NCBI RefSeq assembly: GCF_023091745.1
Contig: NW_026292661.1
Location: forward strand, 930,001 to 994,000
Direction: 5' to 3'
Source: Budorcas taxicolor
Taxonomy: Eukaryota; Chordata; Mammalia; Artiodactyla; Bovidae
Length of the DNA stretch: 64,000 nt
The notes beneath the pieces are model-generated. The model had not been told where the DNA came from, ran no database searches, and worked only from the letters and a program-made list of their open reading frames with translations. Below are positions 35,619 to 47,778 of this stretch, in pieces. Each line of letters opens with the position of its first letter. Positions within the stretch are counted from its first letter, which is position 1. A program made the translations under genes and the position numbers.

Positions 35619-36433
35619 GAGGGCCTCCTCTTGAGATGCGACGGGAACGCCGGGAACTCTTTCCCGAAGAAGCAGGGAAAGGATCCCTCATCTCGAGCTA
35701 CGAGGCGGAAACGGGGCTCCTCTGGATGTGGGTGGGACCCTCGTGCTTCCTCTCGAGTGGAAACGGGTTTGTCGGGGAACTTCTTGATTTGCACCAAGGG
35801 TGTGAAGGACCCTTTCAAAGTTCCAGAGGTGAGGTGTGATCAGCCTCGAGACGCCTCAGCGGAAATGGGCCTCATCTCGCCTGGAGGGGAGAACCTCCTG
35901 GATTTTCTCGAGTTGCGGCAGGTCTTCTCGAGTTACGACGGGGACCTCAGGGACCCGCTCTGGTGTCCTCAGGAAAGGCCGGTCCCCATGCGAGTTGCTA
36001 GGGGACCTCTCGGGATTCCTCTCCCGTCCATGCCGGGGCCTCAGTCCTTGTGTGGAGTCGGGGCTGGAACCTGAGGATTCCTCTCCAGTGTTGCCATGGA
36101 TCTTGGGGTGCTTTTGAGTCTCCCCAGGGGAGTCAGGCCTCGTCTCGAGTGGGGGCATGCACGTGCGCTTTCCTCCCGAGCTGCAGCAGTAGTGTCACGC
36201 TTCCTGTCACGTGGATCAAGGGATCTGTGGCTTTCCCTCGAGGCTGTCCCTCGAGGCTTTCCCACGAGGCTTTCCCACAGGGCTGTGCCACGTGCCACCT
36301 TGGTGTGAGTCGATCCTCGGCGTGAAAGACGAGCTGGTGAAGGGAAAAAGGTTCCTCTGGAATGGACTGAGACATCTGGGGGACTCTTGGAATGGTGGCA
36401 CGACCCTGGAGTTCCTCTTGCCGTTCCTGTTGA
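35619..36433. repeat. Monomer M45, class L, 815 bp
   Basis: Class L consensus copy with four-unit microtandem. Confidence 0.93.
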
Positions 36434-37236
36434 GAGGGCCTCCTCTTGAGATGCGACGGGAACGCCGGGAACTCTTTCCCGACGAAGCAGGGAAAGGATC
36501 CCTCATCTCGAGCTACGAGGCGGAAACGGGGCTCCTCTGGAGGTGGGCGGGACCCGCGTGTTTCCTCTCGAGTGGAGACGGGTATGTCGGGGAACTTCTT
36601 GATTTGCACCAAGGGTGTGAAGGACCCTTTCGAAGTTCCAGAGATGAGGTGTGATCAGCCTCGAGACGCCTCAGCGGAAATGGGCCTCATCTCGCCTAGA
36701 GGGGAGAACCTCCTGGATTTTCTCGAGTTGCGGCAGGTCTTCTCGAGTTACGACGGGGACCTCAGGGACCCGCTCTGGTGGCCTCAGGCAAGGCCAGTCC
36801 CCATGCGAGTTGCTAGGGGCCCTCTCGGGATACCTTTCCCTTCCATGCCGGGGCCTAAGACCTTGTGTGGAGTCAGGGCCGGAACTTCAGGTTTCCTCCC
36901 CAGTGTTGCCATGGATCTTGGGGTGCTTCTGAGTCTCCCCAGGGGAGTCAGGCCTCGTCTCGAGTGGGGGCATGCACCTGCGCTTTCCTCCCGAGCTGCA
37001 GCAGTAGTGTCACGCTTCCTGTCATGTGGATCAAGGGATCTGTGGTTTTCCCTCGAGGCTTTCCCACGAGGCTTTCCCACAGGGCTGTGCCACGTGCCAC
37101 CTTGGTGTGACTCGATCCTCGGCGTGAAAGACGAGCCAGTAAAGGGAAAAGAGGTTCCTCTCTAATGGACTGAGACATCTGGGGGACTCTTGAAATGGTG
37201 GCACGACCCTGGAGTTCCTCTCGCCAGTCCTGTTGA
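36434..37236. repeat. Monomer M46, class D, 803 bp
   Basis: Class D, cacctgcgc subclass. Opens the first 5-mer. Confidence 0.93.
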
Positions 37237-38052
37237 GAGGGCCTCCTCTTGAGATGCGACGGGAACGCCGGGAACTCTTTCCCGACGAAGCAGGGAAAGG
37301 ATCCCACATCTCGAGCTATGAGGCGGAAACGGGGCTCCTCTGGATGTGGGCGGGACCCTCGTGTTTCCTGTCGAGTGGAGACGGGTATGTCGGGGAACTT
37401 CTTGATTTGCACCAAGGGTGTGAAGGACCCTTTCGAAGTTCCAGAGGTGAGGTGTGATCAGCCTCGAGACGCCTCAGCGGAAATGGGCCTCATCTCGCCT
37501 GGAGGGGAGAACCTCCTGGATTTTCTCGAGTGGCAGCAGGTCTTCTCGAGTTATGACGGGGACCTCAGGGACCCGCTCTGGTGGCCTCAGGAAAGGCCAG
37601 TCCCCATGCGAGTTTCCAGGGCCCCTCTAGGGATTCCTCTCCCGTCCATGCCGTGGGCTAAGACCTTGTGTGCAGTCGGGGCCGGAACCTGAGGATTCCT
37701 CTCCAGTGTTGCCATGGATCTTGGGGTGCTTCTGTGTCTCCCCAGGGGAGTCAGGCCTCGTCTCGAGTGGGGGCATGCACGTGCGCTTTCCTCCCGAGCT
37801 GCAGCAGTAGTGTCACGCTTCCTGTCATGTGGATCAAGGGATCTGTGGTTTTCCCTCGAGGCTGTCCCTCGAGGCTTTCCCACGAGGCTTTCCCACAGGG
37901 CTGTGCCACGTGCCACCTTGGTGTGAGTCGATCCTCGGCGTGAAAGACGAGCCGGTGAAGGGAAAAGAGGTTCCTCTGGAATGGACTGAGACATCTGGGG
38001 GACTCTTGGAATGGTGGCACGACCCTGGAGTTCCTCTCGCCGTTCCTGTAGA
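37237..38052. repeat. Monomer M47, class F, 816 bp
   Basis: Class F but with tcatgtggatc near 37825 instead of tcaggtggatc, matching the D/H state at this site. Confidence 0.93.
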
Positions 38053-38868
38053 GAGGGCCTCCTCTTGAGATGCGACGGGAACGACGGGAACTCTTTCCCG
38101 ACGAAGCAGGGATAGGTTCCCTCATCTCGAGCTACGAGGCGGAAACGGGGCTCCTCTGGATGTGGGCGGGACCCTCGTGTTTCCTCTCGAGTGGAGACGG
38201 GTATGTCGGGCAACTTCTTGATTTGCACCAAGGGTGTGAAGGACCCTTTCGAATTTCCAGAGGTGAGGTGAGATCAGACTCGAGACGCCTCAGCGGAAAT
38301 GGGCCTCATCTCCCCTGGAGGGGAGAACCTCCTGGATTTTCTCGAGTTGCGGCAAGTCTTCTCGGGTTACGACGGGTACCACAGGGACCCGCTCTGGTGG
38401 TCTCAGGAAAGGCCAGTCCCCATGCGAGTTGCTAGGGGCCCTCTAGGGATTCCTCTCCCGTCCATGCCGGGGCCTAAGACCTTGTGTGGAGTCGGGGCCG
38501 GAACCTTAGGATTCCTCTCCAGTGTTGCCATGGATCTTGGGGTGCTTCTGAGTCTCCCCAGGGGAGTCAGGCCTCCTCTCGAGTGGGGGCATGCACGTGC
38601 ACTTTCCTCCCGAGCTGCAGCAGTAGTGTCACGCTTCCTGTCACATGGTTCAAGGGATCTGTGGCTTTCCCTCGAGGCTTTCCCTCCAGGCTTTCCCACG
38701 AGGCTTTCCCACAGGGCTGTGCCACGTGCCACCTTGGTGTCAGTCGATCCTCGGCGTGAAAGACGAGCCGGTAAAGAGAAAAAAGGTTCCTCTGGAAAGG
38801 ACTGAGACATCTGGGGGACTCTAGGAATGGTGGCACGACCCTGGAGTTCCTCTCGCCCTTCCTGTTGA
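38053..38868. repeat. Monomer M48, class G, 816 bp
   Basis: Class G with cgtgcactttcc, shared only with M17 among G monomers. Confidence 0.93.
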
Positions 38869-39671
38869 GAGGGCCTCCTCTTGAGATGCGACGGGAACGC
38901 CGGAAACTCTTTCCCGAAGAGGCAGGGAAAGGATCCCTCATCTCGAGCTACGAGGCGAAAACGGGGCTCCTCTGGATGTGGGCGGGACCCTCGTGTTTCC
39001 TCTCGAGTGGAGACGGGTATGTCGGGCAACTTCTTGATTTGCACCAAGGGTGTGAAGGACCCTTTCGAAGTTCCAGAGGTGAGGTGAGATCAGACTCGAG
39101 ACGCCTCAGCGGAAATGGGCCTCATCTCGCCTGGAGGGGAGAACCTCCTATATTTTCTCGAGTTGCAGAAGGTCTTCTCGAGTTACGACGGGGACCTCAG
39201 GGACCCGCTCTGTTGGCCTCAGGCAAGGCCAGTCCCCATGCGAGTTGCTAGGGGCCCTCTCGGGATACCTCTCCCTTCCATGCCGGGGCCTAAGACCTTG
39301 GGTGGAGTCGGGGCTGGAACTTGAGGATTCCTCTCCAGTGTTGCCATGGATCCTGGGGTGCTTTTGAGTCTCCCCAGGGGAGTCAGGCCTCGTCTCGAGT
39401 GGGGGCATGCACGTGCGCTTTCCTCCCGAGCTGCAGCAGTAGTGTCACGCTTCCTGTCATGTGGATCAAGGGATCTGTGGTTTTCCCTCGAGGCTTTCCC
39501 ACGAGGCTTTCCCACAGGGCTGTGCCACGTGCCACCTTGGTGTGAGTCGATCCTCGGCGTGAAAGACGAGCCGGTGAAGGGAAAAGAGATTCCTCTCTAA
39601 TGGACTGAGACATCTGGGGTACTCTTGGAATGATGGCACGACCGTGGAGTTCCTCTCGCCGTTCCTGTTGA
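38869..39671. repeat. Monomer M49, class H, 803 bp
   Basis: Class H consensus copy. Confidence 0.93.
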
Positions 39672-40487
39672 GAGGGCCTCCTCTTGAGATGCGACGGTGA
39701 CGCCGGGAACTCTTGCCCGAAGAAGCAGGGAAAGGATACCTCATCTCGAGATACGGGGCGGAAACGGGGCATCTCTGGATGTGGGCAGGATCCTCGTGTG
39801 TCCTCTCGAGTGGAGACGGGTATGTCGGGCAACTTCTTGATTTGCACCAAGGGTGTGAAGGACCCTTTCGAAGTTCCAGAGGTGAGGTGTGATCAGCCTC
39901 GAGACGCCCCAGCGGAAATGGGCCTCATCTCGCCTCGAGGGGACAACCTCCTGGATTTTCTCGAGTTGCAGCAGGTCTTCTTGAGTTACGACGCGGACCT
40001 CCGGGACCCGCTCTTGTGGCCTCAGGAAAGGCCAGTCCCCATGCGAGTTGCTAGGGGCCCTCTCGGGATTCCTCTCCCGTCCATGCCGGGGCCTAAGACC
40101 TTGTGTGGAGTCGGGGCCGGAACCTGAGGATTCCTCTCCAGTGTTGCCATGGATCTTGGGGTGCTTCTGAGTCTCCCCAGGGGAGTCAGGCCTCGTCTCG
40201 AGTGGGGGCATGCACGTGCGCTTTCCTCCCAAGCTGCAGCAGTAGTGTCACGCTTCCTGTCACGTGGATCAAGGGATCTGTGGCTTTCCCTCGAGGCTGT
40301 CCCTCGAGGCTTTCCCACGAGGCTTTCCCACAGGGCTGTGCCACGTGCCACCTTGGTGTGAGTCGATCCTCGGCGTGAAAGACGAGCCGGTGAAGGGAAA
40401 AGAGGTTCCTCTGGAATGGACTGAGACATCTGGGGGACTCTTGGAATGGTGGCACGACCCTGGAGTTCCTCTCGCCGTTCCTGTTGA
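39672..40487. repeat. Monomer M50, I/E hybrid, 816 bp
   Basis: Same I/E hybrid as M19 (cccaagctgcag near 40230). Private gacctccggg near 39997. Confidence 0.9.
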
Positions 40488-41290
40488 GAAGGCCTCCTCT
40501 TGAGATGCGACGGGAACGCCGGGAATTCTTTCCCGACGAAGCAGGGAAAGGATCCCTCATCTCGAGCTACGAGGCGGAAACGGGGCTCCTCTGGAGGTGG
40601 GCGGGACCCGCGTGTTTCCTCTCGAGTGGAGACGGGTATGTCGGGGAACTTCTTGATTTGCACCAAGGGTGTGAAGGACCCTTTCGAAGTTCCAGAGATG
40701 AGGTGTGATCAGCCTCGAGACGCCTCAGCGGAAATGGGCCTCATCTCGCCTAGAGGGGAGAACCTCCTGGATTTTCTCGAGTTGCGGCAGGTCTTCTCGA
40801 GTTACGACGGGGACCTCAGGGACCCGCTCTGGTGGCCTCAGGCAAGGCCAGTCCCCATGCGAGTTGCTAGGGGCCCTCTCGGGATACCTTTCCCTTCCAT
40901 GCCGGGGCCTAAGACCTTGTGTGGAGTCAGGGCCGGAACTTCAGGTTTCCTCCCCAGTGTTGCCATGGATCTTGGGGTGCTTCTGAGTCTCCCCAGGGGA
41001 GTCAGGCCTCGTCTCGAGTGGGGGCATGCACCTGCGCTTTCCTCCCGAGCTGCAGCAGTAGTGTCACGCTTCCTGTCATGTGGATCAAGGGATCTGTGGT
41101 TTTCCCTCGAGGCTTTCCCACGAGGCTTTCCCACAGGGCTGTGCCACGTGCCACCTTGGTGTGACTCGATCCTCGGCGTGAAAGACGAGCCAGTAAAGGG
41201 AAAAGAGGTTCCTCTCTAATGGACTGAGACATCTGGGGGACTCTTGAAATGGTGGCACGACCCTGGAGTTCCTCTCGCCAGTCCTGTTGA
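40488..41290. repeat. Monomer M51, K/D hybrid, 803 bp
   Basis: The first 40-odd bases carry the K marker gggaattctttcccg (near 40520). From tctggaggtgggcgg near 40590 it is class D. The switch lies between about 40530 and 40592. This exchange removed K and L and created the 5-mer. Confidence 0.88.
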
Positions 41291-42106
41291 GAGGGCCTCC
41301 TCTTGAGATGCGACGGGAACGCCGGGAGCTCTTTCCCGACGAAGCAGGGAAAGGATCCCACATCTCGAGCTATGAGGCGGAAACGGGGCTCCTCTGGATG
41401 TGGGCGGGACCCTCGTGTTTCCTGTCGAGTGGAGACGGGTATGTCGGGGAACTTCTTGATTTGCACCAAGGGTGTGAAGGACCCTTTCGAAGTTCCAGAG
41501 GTGAGGTGTGATCAGCCTCGAGACGCCTCAGCGGAAATGGGCCTCATCTCGCCTGGAGGGGAGAACCTCCTGGATTTTCTCGAGTGGCAGCAGGTCTTCT
41601 CGAGTTATGACGGGGACCTCAGGGACCCGCTCTGGTGGCCTCAGGAAAGGCCAGTCCCCATGCGAGTTTCCAGGGCCCCTCTAGGGATTCCTCTCCCGTC
41701 CATGCCGTGGGCTAAGACCTTGTGTGCAGTCGGGGCCGGAACCTGAGGATTCCTCTCCAGTGTTGCCATGGATCTTGGGATGCTTCTGTGTCTCCCCAGG
41801 GGAGTCAGGCCTCGTCTCGAGTGGGGGCATGCACGTGCGCTTTCCTCCCGAGCTGCAGCAGTAGTGTCACGCTTCCTGTCAGGTGGATCAAGGGATCTGT
41901 GGTTTTCCCTCGAGGCTGTCCCTCGAGGCTTTCCCACGAGGCTTTCCCACAGGGCTGTGCCACGTGCCACCTTGGTGTGAGTCGATCCTCGGCGTGAAAG
42001 ACGAGCCGGTGAAGGGAAAAGAGGTTCCTCTGGAATGGACTGAGACATCTGGGGGACTCTTGGAATGGTGGCACGACCCTGGAGTTCCTCTCGCCGTTCC
42101 TGTAGA
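41291..42106. repeat. Monomer M52, class F, 816 bp
   Basis: Class F. Private gatcttgggatgc near 41771. Confidence 0.93.
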
Positions 42107-42922
42107 GAGGGCCTCCTCTTGAGATGCGACGGGAACGACGGGAACTCTTTCCCGACGAAGCAGGGATAGGTTCCCTCATCTCGAGCTACGAGGCGGAAAC
42201 GGGGCTCCTCTGGATGTGGGCGGGACCCTCGTGTTTCCTCTCGAGTGGAGACGGGTATGTCGGGCAACTTCTTGATTTGCACCAAGGGTGTGAAGGACCC
42301 TTTCGAATTTCCAGAGGTGAGGTGAGATCAGACTCGAGACGCCTCAGCGGAAATGGGCCTCATCTCCCCTGGAGGGGAGAACCTCCTGGATTTTCTCGAG
42401 TTGCGGCAAGTCTTCTCGGGTTACGACGGGTACCACAGGGACCCGCTCTGGTGGTCTCAGGAAAGGCCAGTCCCCATGCGAGTTGCTAGGGGCCCTCTAG
42501 GGATTCCTCTCCCGTCCATGCCGGGGCCTAAGACCTTGTGTGGAGTCGGGGCCGGAACCTTAGGATTCCTCTCCAGTGTTGCCATGGATCTTGGGGTGCT
42601 TCTGAGTCTCCCCAGGGGAGTCAGGCCTCCTCTCGAGTGGGGGCATGCACGTGCGCTTTCCTCCCGAGCTGCAGCAGTAGTGTCACGCTTCCTGTCACAT
42701 GGTTCAAGGGATCTGTGGCTTTCCCTCGAGGCTTTCCCTCCAGGCTTTCCCACGAGGCTTTCCCACAGGGCTGTGCCACGTGCCACCTTGGTGTCAGTCG
42801 ATCCTCGGCGTGAAAGACGAGCCGGTAAAGAGAAAAAAGGTTCCTCTGGAAAGGACTGAGACATCTGGTGGACTCTAGGAATGGTGGCACGACCCTGGAG
42901 TTCCTCTCGCCCTTCCTGTTGA
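42107..42922. repeat. Monomer M53, class G, 816 bp
   Basis: Class G. Private atctggtggactc near 42864. Confidence 0.93.
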
Positions 42923-43725
42923 GAGGGCCTCCTCTTGAGATGCGACGGGAACGCCGGAAACTCTTTCCCGAAGAGGCAGGGAAAGGATCCCTCATCTCGA
43001 GCTACGAGGCGAAAACGGGGCTCCTCTGGATGTGGGCGGGACCCTCGTGTTTCCTCTCGAGTGGAGACGGGTATGTCGGGCAACTTCTTGATTTGCACCA
43101 AGGGTGTGAAGGACCCTTTCGAAGTTCCAGAGGTGAGGTGAGATCAGACTCGAGACGCCTCAGCGGAAATGGGCCTCATCTCGCCTGGAGGGGAGAACCT
43201 CCTATATTTTCTCGAGTTGCAGAAGGTCTTCTCGAGTTACGACGGGGACCTCAGGGACCCGCTCTGTTGGCCTCAGGCAAGGCCAGTCCCCATGCGAGTT
43301 GCTAGGGGCCCTCTCGGGATACCTCTCCCTTCCATGCCGGGGCCTAAGACCTTGGGTGGAGTCGGGGCTGGAACTTGAGGATTCCTCTCCAGTGTTGCCA
43401 TGGATCCTGGGGTGCTTTTGAGTCTCCCCAGGGGAGTCAGGCCTCGTCTCGAGTGGGGGCATGCACGTGCGCTTTCCTCCCGAGCTGCAGCAGTAGTGTC
43501 ACGCTTCCTGTCATGTGGATCAAGGGATCTGTGGTTTTCCCTCGAGGCTTTCCCACGAGGCTTTCCCACAGGGCTGTGCCACGTGCCACCTTGGTGTGAG
43601 TCGATCCTCGGCGTGAAAGACGAGCCGGTGAAGGGAAAAGAGATTCCTCTCTAATGGACTGAGACATCTGGGGTACTCTTGGAATGATGGCACGACCGTG
43701 GAGTTCCTCTCGCCGTTCCTGTTGA
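42923..43725. repeat. Monomer M54, class H, 803 bp
   Basis: Class H consensus copy. Confidence 0.93.
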
Positions 43726-44540
43726 GAGGGCCTCCTCTTGAGATGCGACGGTGACGCCGGGAACTCTTGCCCGAAGAAGCAGGGAAAGGATACCTCATCT
43801 CGAGATACGGGGCGGAAACGGGGCATCTCTGGATGTGGGCAGGATCCTCGTGTGTCCTCTCGAGTGGAGACGGGTATGTCGGGCAACTTCTTGATTTGCA
43901 CCAAGGGTGTGAAGGACCCTTTCGAAGTTCCAGAGGTGAGGTGTGATCAGCCTCGAGACGCCCCAGCGGAAATGGGCCTCATCTCGCCTCGAGGGGACAA
44001 CCTCCTGGATTTTCTCGAGTTGCAGCAGGTCTTCTTGAGTTACGACGCGGACCTCAGGGACCCGCTCTTGTGGCCTCAGGAAAGGCCAGTCCCCATGCGA
44101 GTTGCTAGGGGCCCTCTCGGGATTCCTCTCCCGTCCATGCCGGGGCCTAAGACCTTGTGTGGAGTCGGGGCCGGAACCTGAGGATTCCTCTCCAGTGTTG
44201 CCATGGATCTTGGGGTGCTTCTGAGTCTCCCCAGGGGAGTCAGGCCTCGTCTCGAGTGGGGGCATGCACGTGCGCTTTCCTCCCGAGCTGCAGCAGTAGT
44301 GTCACGCTTCCTGTCAGGTGGATCAAGGGATCTGTGGCTTTCCCTCGAGGCTGTCCCTCGAGGCTTTCCCACGAGGCTTTCCCACAGGGCTGTGCCACGT
44401 GCCACCTTGGTGTGAGTCGATCCTCGGCGTGAAAGACGAGCTGGTGAAGGGAAAAAGGTTCCTCTGGAATGGACTGAGACATCTGGGGGACTCTTGGAAT
44501 GGTGGCACGACCCTGGAGTTCCTCTTGCCGTTCCTGTTGA
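43726..44540. repeat. Monomer M55, I/L hybrid, 815 bp
   Basis: I head, L tail as in M26 and M33, but with the F-type tcaggtggatc near 44314, so a further conversion may have touched it. Confidence 0.88.
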
Positions 44541-45343
44541 GAGGGCCTCCTCTTGAGATGCGACGGGAACGCCGGGAACTCTTTCCCGACGAAGCAGGGA
44601 AAGGATCCCTCATCTCGAGCTACGAGGCGGAAACGGGGCTCCTCTGGAGGTGGGCGGGACCCGCGTGTTTCCTCTCGAGTGGAGACGGGTATGTCGGGGA
44701 ACTTCTTGATTTGCACCAAGGGTGTGAAGGACCCTTTCGAAGTTCCAGAGATGAGGTGTGATCAGCCTCGAGACGCCTCAGCGGAAATGGGCCTCATCTC
44801 GCCTAGAGGGGAGAACCTCCTGGATTTTCTCGAGTTGCGGCAGGTCTTCTCGAGTTACGACGGGGACCTCAGGGACCCGCTCTGGTGGCCTCAGGCAAGG
44901 CCAGTCCCCATGCGAGTTGTTAGGTGCCCTCTCGGGATACCTTTCCCTTCCATGCCGGGGCCTAAGACCTTGTGTGGAGTCAGGGCCGGAACTTCAGGTT
45001 TCCTCCCCAGTGTTGCCATGGATCTTGGGGTGCTTCTGAGTCTCCCCAGGGGAGTCAGGCCTCGTCTCGAGTGGGGGCATGCACGTGCGCTTTCCTCCCG
45101 AGCTGCAGCAGTAGTGTCACGCTTCCTGTCATGTGGATCAAGGGATCTGTGGTTTTCCCTCGAGGCTTTCCCACGAGGCTTTCCCACAGGGCTGTGCCAC
45201 GTGCCACCTTGGTGTGACTCGATCCTCGGCGTGAAAGACGAGCCAGTAAAGGGAAAAGAGGTTCCTCTCTAATGGACTGAGACATCTGGGGGACTCTTGA
45301 AATGGTGGCACGACCCTGGAGTTCCTCTCGCCAGTCCTGTTGA
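44541..45343. repeat. Monomer M56, class D, 803 bp
   Basis: D subclass with cacgtgcgc and aggtgccctctc but without cccacgattc. Private gttgttaggtg near 44916. Confidence 0.92.
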
Positions 45344-46159
45344 GAGGGCCTCCTCTTGAGATGCGACGGGAACGCCGGGAACTCTTTCCCGACGAAGCAG
45401 GGAAAGGATCCCACATCTCGAGCTATGAGGCGGAAACGGGGCTCCTCTGGATGTGGGCGGGACCCTCGTGTTTCCTGTCGAGTGGAGACGGGTATGTCGG
45501 GGAACTTCTTGATTTGCACCAAGGGTGTGAAGGACCCTTTCGAAGTTCCAGAGGTGAGGTGTGATCAGCCTCGAGACGCCTCAGCGGAAATGTGCCTCAT
45601 CTCGCCTGGAGGGGAGAACCTCCTGGATTTTCTCGAGTGGCAGCAGGTCTTCTCGAGTTATGACGGGGACCTCAGGGACCCGCTCTGGTGGCCTCAGGAA
45701 AGGCCAGTCCCCGTGCGAGTTTCCAGGGCCCCTCTAGGGATTCCTCTCCCGTCCATGCCGTGGGCTAAGACCTTGTGTGGAGTCGGGGCCGGAACCTGAG
45801 GATTCCTCTCCAGTGTTGCCATGGATCTTGGGGTGCTTCTGTGTCTCCCCAGGGGAGTCAGGCCTCGTCTCGAGTGGGGGCATGCACGTGCGCTTTCCTC
45901 CCGAGCTGCAGCAGTAGTGTCACGCTTCCTGTCAGGTGGATCAAGGGATCTGTGGCTTTCCCTCGAGGCTGTCCCTCGAGGCTTTCCCACGAGGCTTTCC
46001 CACAGGGCTGTGCCACGTGCCACCTTGGTGTGAGTCGATCCTCGGCGTGAAAGACGAGCCGGTGAAGGGAAAAGAGGTTCCTCTGGAATGGACTGAGACA
46101 TCTGGGGGACTCTTGGAATGGTGGCACGACCCTGGAGTTCCTCTCGCCGTTCCTGTAGA
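45344..46159. repeat. Monomer M57, class F', 816 bp
   Basis: F with tgtggagtcgg. Private aaatgtgcctc near 45589 and ccccgtgcgag near 45709. Confidence 0.92.
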
Positions 46160-46962
46160 GAGGGCCTCCTCTTGAGATGCGACGGGAACGACGGGAACTC
46201 TTTCCCGACGAAGCAGGGATAGGTTCCCTCATCTCGAGCTACGAGGCGGAAACGGGGCTCCTCTGGATGTGGGCGGGACCCTCGTGTTTCCTCTCGAGTG
46301 GACACGGGTATGTCGGGCAACTTCTTGATTTGCACCAAGGGTGTGAAGGACCCTTTCGAAGTTCCAGAGGTGAGGTGAGATCAGACTCGAGACGCCTCAG
46401 CGGAAATGGGCCTCATCTCGCCTGGAGGGGAGAACCTCCTATATTTTCTCGAGTTGCAGAAGGTCTTCTCGAGTTACGACGGGGACCTCAGGGACCCGCT
46501 CTGTTGGCCTCAGGCAAGGCCAGTCCCCATGCGAGTTGCTAGGGGCCCTCTCGGGATACCTCTCCCTTCCATGCCGGGGCCTAAGACCTTGGGTGGAGTC
46601 GGGGCTGGAACTTGAGGATTCCTCTCCAGTGTTGCCATGGATCCTGGGGTGCTTTTGAGTCTCCCCAGGGGAGTCAGGCCTCGTCTCGAGTGGGGGCATG
46701 CACGTGCGCTTTCCTCCCGAGCTGCAGCAGTAGTGTCACGCTTCCTGTCATGTGGATCAAGGGATCTGTGGTTTTCCCTCGAGGCTTTCCCACGAGGCTT
46801 TCCCACAGGGCTGTGCCACGTGCCACCTTGGTGTGAGTCGATCCTCGGCGTGAAAGACGAGCCGGTGAAGGGAAAAGAGATTCCTCTCTAATGGACTGAG
46901 ACATCTGGGGTACTCTTGGAATGATGGCACGACCGTGGAGTTCCTCTCGCCGTTCCTGTTGA
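46160..46962. repeat. Monomer M58, G/H hybrid, 803 bp
   Basis: Head is G (gggaacgacggg, ataggttccc, gaggcggaaacgg). From cgaagttccag near 46357 it is H (cctcctatattttc follows). The switch lies between about 46252 and 46365. One monomer length is lost compared with the preceding 5-mers. Private gtggacacggg near 46299. Confidence 0.9.
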
Positions 46963-47778
46963 GAGGGCCTCCTCTTGAGATGCGACGGTGACGCCGGGAA
47001 CTCTTGCCCGAAGAAGCAGGGAAAGGATACCTCATCTCGAGATACGGGGCGGAAACGGGGCATCTCTGGATGTGGGCAGGATCCTCGTGTGTCCTCTCGA
47101 GTGGAGACGGGTATGTCGGGCAACTTCTTGATTTGCACCAAGGGTGTGAAGGACCCTTTCGAAGTTCCAGAGGTGAGGTGTGATCAGCCTCGAGACGCCC
47201 CAGCGGAAATGGGCCTCATCTCGCCTCGAGGGGACAACCTCCTGGATTTTCTCGAGTTGCAGCAGGTCTTCTTGAGTTACGACGCGGACCTCAGGGACCC
47301 GCTCTTGTGGCCTCAGGAAAGGCCAGTCCCCATGCGAGTTGCTAGGGGCCCTCTCGGGATTCCTCTCCCGTCCATGCCGGGGCCTAAGACCTTGTGTGGA
47401 GTCGGGGCCGGAACCTGAGGATTCCTCTCCAGTGTTGCCATGGATCTTGGGGTGCTTCTGAGTCTCCCCAGGGGAGTCAGGCTTCGTCTCGAGTGGGGGC
47501 ATGCACGTGCGCTTTCCTCCCGATCTGCAGCAGTAGTGTCACGCTTCCTGTCACGTGGTTCAAGGGATCTGTGGCTTTCCCTCGAGGCTTTCCCTCCAGG
47601 CTTTCCCACGAGGCTTTCCCACAGGGCTAGGCCACGTGCCACCTTGGTGTGAATCGATCCTCGGCGTGAAAGACGAGCCGGTGAAGGGAAAAGAGATTCC
47701 CCTGGAATGGACTGAGACATCTGGGGGACTCTTGGAATGGTGGCACGACCCTGGAGTTCCTCTCGCCGTTCCTGTTGA
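46963..47778. repeat. Monomer M59, I/M hybrid, 816 bp
   Basis: Class I head. The tail, called M, has caggcttcgtctcg, cccgatctgcag, gtggttcaagg and gagattcccctgg. Private ggctaggccac near 47624 and gtgaatcgatcc near 47649. Confidence 0.9.

Larger units (their letters stand above)
31593..40487. repeat. 11-monomer series A-B-C-E-K-L-D-F-G-H-I, right copy
   Basis: Monomers M40 to M50 repeat the class order of M9 to M19. Lengths per monomer agree with the left copy apart from the one-base indels there. The A monomer here (M40) shares cccatccatgcc and gggtctgaagg with M36, not with M9, so its left end belongs to the neighbouring 4-mer duplication. Confidence 0.85.
36434..47778. repeat. 5-mer higher-order repeat D-F-G-H-I, two full copies and one shortened copy
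   Basis: Copies at 36434-40487 (4054 bp) and 40488-44540 (4053 bp) contain D, F, G, H, I. The third, 44541-47778 (3238 bp), has D, F', a G/H hybrid and I, so one monomer length has been lost inside the repeat. The first copy is also the right part of the 11-monomer series. The second opens with a K/D hybrid (M51), which explains how K and L were dropped. Confidence 0.85.
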
